Below are positions 1-4,112 of a DNA stretch of 10,284 bases, one piece after another. Position 1 is the stretch's first letter; each line of letters begins with the position of its first letter. The translations under genes were made by a program, and so were the position numbers. Origin of the DNA: Candidatus Saccharimonadota bacterium (GTDB lineage Bacteria; Patescibacteriota; Saccharimonadia; UBA4664); the NCBI GenBank assembly GCA_029237755.1, contig JAQZBT010000025.1:1-10284 (forward strand), in the 5' to 3' direction. The notes beneath the pieces were generated by a model. It had not been told where the DNA came from. It saw nothing but the letters and a program-made list of their open reading frames with translations, and ran no database searches.

Positions 1-548
1 CCGGCAACTGGAGCGACCTCACCTACGAATACCTGGTCGTCTACGACCCCAACGGCCCATACGTAATCTCCAACGGTAACAACTTCATTACCCCTGACGC
101 CTCGAGCATCCTGCCCTTCGCGGCCACGGGACACAAAGCCAGCTTCGACTTCTCGATCAAATACGACGCAGCCGGCAACATCGTCCAAACGCCCGGCAAG
201 AAGCAGCTGGTCCTGGGCTGGGACAACAAAGGCAACGCAGGTGACAAGTGCACCGACACCGGCATCGACTGCTTCGAGTTCGCCAGCACCGAGACCAACT
301 GGCTCGTACTGCCGAACCTCACCGCGACCTTCCAAGGCTCCGGCCGCATCACCCGTGACGGCGTCTTGCTCCCCGACACCTACACCTACCGCGTCGACGC
401 CACCGACAACGGTACGACCGGCGACACTTTCGTCCTGAAGATCTTCTCTCAGGGCCAAGACCCCAACACCGCCACCCCGCTCTACCGGTTCTCAGGTACG
501 ACTGTCAAGATTAACGGTGACGCCACCAACGGCGTCACCATCCAGTAG
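1..548 (+). CDS. C-terminal part of a secreted/surface protein with a post-COAP-like domain (5' end outside the window)
   Basis: The reading frame is open from the window edge (first full codon at position 3) to TAG at 546-548, giving about 181 residues with no start needed inside. The fragment is rich in Thr, Asn, Gly and Asp with alternating beta-strand patterning, typical of an exported beta-sandwich protein. Two cysteines (DKCTDTGIDCFE) could form a disulfide outside the cell. The last 75 or so residues follow a recognisable order: an F-x-G-S-G-x-I strand, TYTYRVDATDNG, DTFVLKIFS, then LYRFSGTTVKING. This resembles the 'post-COAP' C-terminal domain of bacterial surface proteins (known family pattern, matched from memory). 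There is no LPXTG motif and no C-terminal membrane helix, so it is probably secreted or held non-covalently. The N-terminal domains and any signal peptide are out of view. An unrelated Ig-like or bacterial adhesin beta domain is possible. Confidence 0.75.
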   Translation, partial: GNWSDLTYEYLVVYDPNGPYVISNGNNFITPDASSILPFAATGHKASFDFSIKYDAAGNIVQTPGKKQLVLGWDNKGNAGDKCTDTGIDCFEFASTETNWLVLPNLTATFQGSGRITRDGVLLPDTYTYRVDATDNGTTGDTFVLKIFSQGQDPNTATPLYRFSGTTVKINGDATNGVTIQ

Positions 549-552
549 CCTC

Positions 553-588
553 CACTAAAAAAGGCCCCGTCAGGGGCCTTTTTTAGTG
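553..588. terminator. Bidirectional Rho-independent terminator
   Basis: Two perfectly complementary 16-base arms (553-568 and 573-588) surround a GTCA loop. Each arm has a GC core (GGCCCC/GGGGCC) flanked by six A or six T, so the hairpin is followed by a T-tract on both strands. It lies 4 bases after the stop of the surface protein gene and 4 bases after the rplU stop on the other strand, so it can end both convergent transcripts. Confidence 0.93.
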
Positions 589-592
589 CGGA

Positions 593-892
593 TTAGCCGA
601 TCTTGGTGATCTTCACCTGCGAATAGTGCTGGCGATGGCCGGTCAGGCGCTTGATGCGCTTCTTGGGCTTAAACTTCAAGACCTTGATCTTGTCGCCCTT
701 CACCTCTTCCACGACCTCAGCCGCGACTTTGACGCCCGACACGTGGGGAGCGCCCACGGACACCTTGTCGCCGTCGATGAGCAACAGGACGTCAAAATCG
801 ATCTTCTTGGCGTCACCCAGCAGCTCGAGCTCGAGCGTCTGGTCTTTCTCTACGAGATACTGCTTCCCACCGGAAGCGATCACTGCTTGCAT
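593..892 (-). CDS. rplU: 50S ribosomal protein L21 (bL21)
   Basis: This 99-residue protein is near the usual bL21 length of about 100. It opens with MQAVIASGGKQYLVEKDQ, the L21 start (A-V-I-x-x-G-G-K-Q-Y). It ends with the family signature KFKPKKRIKRLTGHRQHYSQ followed by VKITKIG, which matches the conserved K-x-K-K-x-x-x-R-x-x-G-H-R-Q region that contacts 23S rRNA. L21 is an early-assembling large-subunit protein. ATG is at 890-892, preceded by the SD-like AAAGGGG (complement of 903-910) with about 10 bases of spacing. The gene stands alone: the usual partner rpmA (L27) does not follow it. Instead the two-way terminator starts 4 bases downstream. It diverges from the 237-aa gene at 1086. Confidence 0.97.
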   Translation of the reverse strand: MQAVIASGGKQYLVEKDQTLELELLGDAKKIDFDVLLLIDGDKVSVGAPHVSGVKVAAEVVEEVKGDKIKVLKFKPKKRIKRLTGHRQHYSQVKITKIG

Positions 893-959
893 TGTTACAA
901 AGCCCCTTTCATGCCTGGGTCTAGCAGGCGTGCTTTCGTTAAATTAGCGTAACTTGCCG

Positions 960-988
960 ATAATACCAGATATCACCCCCATTGTAAA
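960..988 (-). promoter_or_regulatory. rplU promoter (sigma70-like, extended -10) and short leader
   Basis: On the minus strand TTTACA (983-988) is separated by exactly 17 bases from TATTAT (960-965). Each hexamer is one base off consensus. TGG directly before the -10 provides the TGn extended -10 element. Transcription would start near 953 and leave a leader of about 60 bases. That leader holds a small 5-bp hairpin (GCCTG at 913-917 with CAGGC at 925-929) just before the SD. Whether the hairpin is an autoregulatory site cannot be told from sequence. Confidence 0.75.
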
Positions 989-1005
989 TGCACCTAGTCG
1001 CTCCG

Positions 1006-1027
1006 TTGGCATCCTGGCCATTGCCAA
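1006..1027. promoter_or_regulatory. Inverted repeat, possible operator upstream of the 237-aa gene
   Basis: TTGGCA (1006-1011) and TGCCAA (1022-1027) form a perfect 6-bp dyad with a 10-base centre that itself contains the palindrome TGGCCA (1015-1020). It sits 58 bases before the ATG at 1086, where a promoter would be expected. TTGCCA at 1021-1026 followed after 17 bases by TACACC is a weak promoter candidate overlapping it. Function is inferred from position only. Confidence 0.3.
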
Positions 1028-1085
1028 AGCCATTCTGTTCAGCTACACCGTGACTGTCCCATCCGCTCCGCCCGAGGAGTCCACC

Positions 1086-1799
1086 ATGGAGTTTCTGGAA
1101 GTACCCTTCAGCATGCCGGTCGCCGCCGTCCCATTCGCCCTCAGCTCCGCCCCCGAGGCCTACAACTTCGCCCGCGGCCTCGAGTACGGCACCACGGACC
1201 CGCCGTTCAATACCGGCACCCGCGAACACGAGCACCTGTCGGTCGGGATCCAGCTCCTGTCCAGCCTCGTCACCCGCACCGTGAACATCCCATCCGGCGC
1301 CCTCCTGATCTGCGAAGTCTACGAAGACGCCGCCATCGGTATGAATGCCATGACCTCAGGCCTTCTGAGCATTCTCAACGAGGAAGCATTCTCTCAGGTC
1401 ATCGAGCTTCCCAACCTCGACCCCCTGCTGAGAGTCATCGCTCACCCCAGACTGGGCACCTATAGCCCCGACCTGGCTTACGCCGAAGTTCAAATCTGGC
1501 CGATGCTCGATGGCACACCCCAGACCTACGTCGATACCATGGGGCAGCTGATACCGGGCGATCCGCCCGCCGGCCTGGCCGTCCACCTTGCCTACTTCGA
1601 CGATGACCAGGTCATAGTCATCAACGTCTGGCATGACGAGCATGTTGCCATGACCTTCCACGATGAGGAGTTCATGCCCCGCTGGAACGAGCAAACCTCG
1701 TTGCTGGGCCTCACCGCCAATGTGGAGCTAGTCCCCGCCGCTTGCCTCGGCGTCGCAGTGGACCAGTTCCTCAACTACACAGCCGACCTCGCTGAATGA
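1086..1799 (+). CDS. Hypothetical protein with one or two ABM-like (dimeric alpha+beta barrel) domains
   Basis: The start is ATG 1086 because GAGGAG (1074-1079) lies 6 bases before it. The same frame is open upstream to an ATG at 954, but that start has no SD. The product is 237 residues with no signal peptide or membrane helix. Residues about 132-218 show a pattern seen in antibiotic-biosynthesis-monooxygenase-like proteins: AYAEVQIWPM, then PPAGLAVHLAYFDDDQVIVI, then NVWHDEHVAMTFHDEEFMPR and a closing strand. This would be a ferredoxin-like beta-alpha-beta fold that pairs into a barrel. The N-terminal half has a weak echo (GALLICEVYEDAAIGMNAMT, residues 71-90), so the protein may be a tandem pair of such domains. 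No catalytic residue can be assigned because members range from heme-degrading enzymes to non-enzymatic proteins. It diverges from rplU and converges on rodA. The gene is real with good confidence; the fold is an inference. Confidence 0.72.
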   Translation: MEFLEVPFSMPVAAVPFALSSAPEAYNFARGLEYGTTDPPFNTGTREHEHLSVGIQLLSSLVTRTVNIPSGALLICEVYEDAAIGMNAMTSGLLSILNEEAFSQVIELPNLDPLLRVIAHPRLGTYSPDLAYAEVQIWPMLDGTPQTYVDTMGQLIPGDPPAGLAVHLAYFDDDQVIVINVWHDEHVAMTFHDEEFMPRWNEQTSLLGLTANVELVPAACLGVAVDQFLNYTADLAE

Positions 1800-1815
1800 C
1801 CAGCGACCGGCATCT

Positions 1816-1846
1816 GGCGCCCGGCGGTCACGAGCCGCCGGGTGTC
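1816..1846. terminator. GC-rich hairpin between convergent genes, possible terminator
   Basis: CCCGGCGG (1820-1827) pairs perfectly with CCGCCGGG (1835-1842) around a 7-base loop. The stem can be extended with G-T pairs to 1816 and 1846. It lies between the stop of the 237-aa gene (1799) and the stop of rodA (1856). Neither strand has a T-tract after it, so it is not a classic intrinsic terminator. It may slow polymerase or protect 3' ends. Confidence 0.4.
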
Positions 1847-1855
1847 ACCCCGCTC

Positions 1856-2971
1856 TTATCCCTCGAACTGCAACTTTTTGCGCCGTATAGCCACGCTCAT
1901 CAGGATCCCGGCCGCGAACATCATCACGATCAGGCCCGTCCCGCCATAGCTGACATACGGCAGCGGAATACCGGTCACGGGCGCTATCGCCATGTTCATG
2001 CCCACGTTGATAAACACGTGGAACAGGATCATCGCTACTATTCCGGTCGCGATGAACATGCCAAACCGGTCCTGCGTCGTGTAAGCGATATGAATACCCC
2101 GGTAGATCAGCACACCAAACAGCCCGATCAGTAGCACACCGCCCACAAATCCCATCTTTTCGCTCAGCACCGCAAAGATAAAGTCTGTATGCTGCGCCAG
2201 TGACGGCAAGAAGTTTAGCTGACTCTGCGACCCGGCGCCCAGTCCCCGGCCAAATATCTGCCCTGACCCCACCGTAATCGTCGACTGCACCGCGTTATAT
2301 CCGGTATGCAGCGGATCCGAAGTCGGATTGATGAAAGTCTCCAGCCGCGCCCGTTGGAATGGCTTGAGGTGACTGATCGCAATCGGCAGCGCCGCCAAAC
2401 CCAATCCGCCCAGTATCAACAGGTGCAGCTTGCGGATCCTCGACACCAGCGCCATACACAGCCATATAAAACCCATCACCAACGCCGTACCCAGGTCCGG
2501 CTGCCGCATCACCAGCGCCATCGGCACGCCCAATATCAATAAGGACATCAACAGGTACTTCGGCTTCTCCAACTTCTCGTAGTTGACCGCAAAAAACTTC
2601 GCCAACACAATGATCAGCACCACTTTCGCCAGCTCCGACGGCTGAAACTGGAACACGCCAAAATCGATCCAGCGCTGCGCGCCCAGTACTGCCTTCGAAA
2701 ATAGCGCCACCCACAACAGCAGCACGATCATCAACCCGTACAGCCAGGTCGTCAGCTTCCCCCACGTCCGGTAATCCGTCCGCGCAGCAAAGAAAAACGC
2801 CACCAACCCGGTAAGCGCGAAAAGTCCCTGCTGCCAGACGTCGGTCGTACCACTCACTTGAGTCGCCTTGAAGGTCGTAGCCCAGATTACCAAGAGCCCC
2901 AAAGCCACCAGAGCCACAATAGCTCCAAACAGTATCCAGTCGAAGTTTTTCCAGAAACGCGACCGAAACAC
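1856..2971 (-). CDS. rodA: RodA, SEDS-family peptidoglycan glycosyltransferase
   Basis: RodA polymerises lipid II into glycan strands for lateral wall growth, working with a class B PBP, which is not in this window. The 371-residue product has about ten hydrophobic segments and the usual family length. SEDS motifs are present: GAQRWI at 97-102, QPSELAK at 110-116, RQPDLGTALV at 156-165, and AQHTDFIFAVLSEKMGF at 259-275, where D263 corresponds to the catalytic Asp of the extracellular loop. PVTGIPLPYVSYGG follows at 331-344. The AQHTDFIFAVL form and the short N-terminus favour RodA over FtsW. The start is GTG at 2969-2971; an in-frame TGA sits three codons upstream, so no earlier start exists. 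GAGGG lies 3 bases before the GTG, a short spacing. A -10-like TATGAT (complement of 2995-3000) is upstream but no clear -35 was found. The gene diverges from the small gene at 3131. Confidence 0.93.
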   Translation of the reverse strand: MFRSRFWKNFDWILFGAIVALVALGLLVIWATTFKATQVSGTTDVWQQGLFALTGLVAFFFAARTDYRTWGKLTTWLYGLMIVLLLWVALFSKAVLGAQRWIDFGVFQFQPSELAKVVLIIVLAKFFAVNYEKLEKPKYLLMSLLILGVPMALVMRQPDLGTALVMGFIWLCMALVSRIRKLHLLILGGLGLAALPIAISHLKPFQRARLETFINPTSDPLHTGYNAVQSTITVGSGQIFGRGLGAGSQSQLNFLPSLAQHTDFIFAVLSEKMGFVGGVLLIGLFGVLIYRGIHIAYTTQDRFGMFIATGIVAMILFHVFINVGMNMAIAPVTGIPLPYVSYGGTGLIVMMFAAGILMSVAIRRKKLQFEG

Positions 2972-3034
2972 GCGCCCTCAAAAGTTACTCCCCCATCATA
3001 TCTAATCAGCCAACCGTTTTGCACCCTGCCGAGC

Positions 3035-3063
3035 TTGACCGCCCCTCCGTATTTACGTCATCA
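3035..3063 (+). promoter_or_regulatory. Candidate promoter of the first small paralogue
   Basis: TTGACC (3035-3040) is followed by a 17-base spacer and the weak -10 TCATCA (3058-3063). The position relative to the leader hairpin and ATG matches the much better promoter of the second paralogue (3591-3619), which supports the assignment. The weaker hexamers suggest lower or activator-dependent expression. Confidence 0.45.
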
Positions 3064-3077
3064 TCACATCGACCATC

Positions 3078-3108
3078 CCGGATCACATTCCGGTTATGGC
3101 CGGACCTC
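3078..3108 (+). promoter_or_regulatory. Leader hairpin and 13-base box, first copy
   Basis: CCGGA (3078-3082) pairs with TCCGG (3089-3093) around a 6-base loop. Two bases later comes ATGGCCGGACCTC (3096-3108). The second paralogue has the same arrangement with one base change in the box (3633-3666). The element ends 8 bases before GAAGGAG, so it could act as a 5'-UTR structure or as a DNA operator. Confidence 0.5.
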
Positions 3109-3130
3109 ACACGTACGAAGGAGCTGCAAC

Positions 3131-3523
3131 ATGCGCACCAAAACCGTTGCGCAGGGCCTGCGCAAACTGATATACCCCTGGCGGCCCTGGCGCACCGTCA
3201 GGTGTACAACGCTCGAGAAGCCCCAGCGGGTTAATCCCGAAAGGAAGAATCCGCCGGTTGCCCTCAAGCTGGTCGGCTGGGCCGCCATCCTGAACGATCA
3301 CCACGAGCTCGACTATTACATCCTGGTGGCGAAGAGCCGCACGGGCATGCTGCGATTCGCCCTCGTGGATAGTCGGGATAAGGACAAGGTTCCGCCCTGG
3401 AAGCCCGTCTGGGGGTCGTTCAGTGGCCGCGCAGGCTACTTGCACGCCCGTTGGCTACTGCGCCTTCAGCGCATCCCGAAGCATTCGGAGCGCCAGCCGA
3501 AGTCCTTTCATCTAGCGGCGTGA
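3131..3523 (+). CDS. Small basic Trp-rich protein of unknown family, paralogue 1
   Basis: ATG 3131 is chosen because GAAGGAG (3117-3123) lies 7 bases before it; the frame is open further upstream but without another SD. The product is 130 residues, strongly basic, soluble-looking, with no signal peptide or membrane segment. Blocks in order: LRKLIYPWRPWR (10-21), a variable Pro/Lys/Arg-rich insert, GWAAILNDHHELDYYI (49-64), GMLRFALVD (72-80), PWKPVW, and a basic C-terminal GYLHAR...RQPK stretch. About one third of residues are identical by eye to the protein at 3685, and the shared blocks are the PW-x-PWR, AIL-x-x-H-x-E-x-DYYI, RFA-[LI]-VD and W-x-x-VW motifs. I do not recognise the family. 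The basic, aromatic character could suit nucleic-acid binding, but nothing proves it. It diverges from rodA and has its own promoter and terminator. Confidence 0.8.
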   Translation: MRTKTVAQGLRKLIYPWRPWRTVRCTTLEKPQRVNPERKNPPVALKLVGWAAILNDHHELDYYILVAKSRTGMLRFALVDSRDKDKVPPWKPVWGSFSGRAGYLHARWLLRLQRIPKHSERQPKSFHLAA

Positions 3524-3541
3524 TGCCGCACCTCCGCCCCC

Positions 3542-3575
3542 GCGGCCCTCGATTTCGAGGGCCGCCGAGCTTTTT
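3542..3575 (+). terminator. Rho-independent terminator of paralogue 1
   Basis: GCGGCCCTCG (3542-3551) pairs perfectly with CGAGGGCCGC (3556-3565) around ATTT. After CGAGC it is followed by TTTTT (3571-3575). It starts 18 bases after the stop codon. The same 10-base arms recur after paralogue 2. Confidence 0.9.
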
Positions 3576-3590
3576 AGCCCACCCTCAAAC

Positions 3591-3619
3591 TTGACAATCC
3601 TATCTTGTGAGTGCATTAT
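3591..3619 (+). promoter_or_regulatory. Promoter of the second small paralogue
   Basis: A consensus -35 TTGACA (3591-3596) is followed by a 17-base spacer and CATTAT (3614-3619; four of six matches). It begins 15 bases after the T-tract of the preceding terminator. This shows the second small gene is an independent transcription unit rather than an operon partner of the first. Confidence 0.75.
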
Positions 3620-3632
3620 CACAGCTACCATT

Positions 3633-3666
3633 CCGGATGCCCTATCCGGGCAGATGGCCGAACCTC
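3633..3666 (+). promoter_or_regulatory. Leader hairpin and 13-base box, second copy
   Basis: CCGGAT (3633-3638) pairs with ATCCGG (3644-3649) around a 5-base loop. ATGGCCGAACCTC (3654-3666) follows, one base different from the box before paralogue 1. The hairpin has a different loop and one more base pair than the first copy, so pairing is kept while sequence changes. Confidence 0.5.
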
Positions 3667-3684
3667 GACTCGAAGGAGCTACGC

Positions 3685-4050
3685 ATGAACAAGGACGCGC
3701 GCGACTTGCGCCGGATCCTGCACCCATGGCAGCCGTGGCGCGGCGTGAGCTGGACACCCCATCATCTGCGCGAGATCCCGGGCACCGACCTCGCCCGCAT
3801 CGGCTACTCCGCCATTCTCGACCAACACGGTGAGATCGACTACTACATCGTCGGCGTGCAGACCCTCAGGGGCCGAGTGCGTTTCGCGATTGTCGACTTC
3901 AAGGGTCGCACCGATCCGTCCTGGAACCTGGTTTGGCGGACGTTCACGACTCACGACGGCTACATTCGCGCCCGCGAAGAACTTCGCTACGTCCGTGTCG
4001 CCAAGATCAACTTGCGCCAACCGCAGCCCCTCCACCAACCAGCGGTCTAG
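3685..4050 (+). CDS. Small basic Trp-rich protein of unknown family, paralogue 2
   Basis: ATG 3685 follows GAAGGAG (3672-3678) by 6 bases. The product is 121 residues, basic, with five Trp and no membrane segment or signal peptide. Blocks in order: LRRILHPWQPWRGV (8-21), GYSAILDQHGEIDYYI, GRVRFAIVDF, DPSWNLVW, DGYIRAREELRYVRV and a Pro/Gln-rich tail. It lacks the Pro/Lys-rich insert of paralogue 1, which is the main length difference. No known fold is recognised. It is convergent with ileS, whose stop codon lies inside this gene's terminator. Two neighbouring divergent copies with conserved control regions suggest an old tandem duplication kept under selection. Confidence 0.82.
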   Translation: MNKDARDLRRILHPWQPWRGVSWTPHHLREIPGTDLARIGYSAILDQHGEIDYYIVGVQTLRGRVRFAIVDFKGRTDPSWNLVWRTFTTHDGYIRAREELRYVRVAKINLRQPQPLHQPAV

Positions 4051-4057
4051 TACCGCC

Positions 4058-4112
4058 GCGGCCCTCGGATTCTCCATCCCCACAGGAGAGTGCGAGGGCC
4101 GCCCGACTTTTT
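4058..4112 (+). terminator. Rho-independent terminator of paralogue 2, overlapping the ileS stop codon
   Basis: The arms GCGGCCCTCG (4058-4067) and CGAGGGCCGC (4093-4102) are identical to those after paralogue 1. An inner stem of about 7 bp (4069-4075 with 4085-4091, one G-T pair) makes one long hairpin with a single G/G mismatch and a 9-base loop. TTTTT follows at 4108-4112. The last two bases of that tract plus A4113 are the complement of the ileS TAA stop. Confidence 0.88.

Larger units (their letters stand above)
3035..4112 (+). repeat. Tandem duplication of a whole small-gene transcription unit
   Basis: Two direct, diverged copies (3035-3575 and 3591-4112) each hold, in the same order: TTGAC-type -35, hairpin with CCGGA/TCCGG arms, ATGGCCG[GA]ACCTC box, CGAAGGAGCT, a homologous coding region, and a terminator with GCGGCCCTCG/CGAGGGCCGC arms and a TTTTTAG end. 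The proteins have diverged to about one third identity, but parts of the non-coding control sequence are almost unchanged. Confidence 0.7.

Noticed and set aside
954..1085. Upstream extension of the 237-aa gene to ATG 954
   Set aside because: No SD precedes 954, the stretch overlaps the rplU promoter and an inverted repeat, and ATG 1086 has GAGGAG 6 bases upstream.
2295..2981. 228-codon frame overlapping rodA on the same strand in another frame
   Set aside because: It starts at TTG and is rich in Gly/Ala/Asp with no domain pattern, while the overlapping RodA frame has all SEDS motifs. It is a frame shadow.
2858..3130. N-terminal extension of small paralogue 1 into the rodA gene
   Set aside because: The extension would be antisense to rodA and cross the candidate promoter and leader hairpin. 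ATG 3131 has an ideal SD and aligns with the start of paralogue 2.
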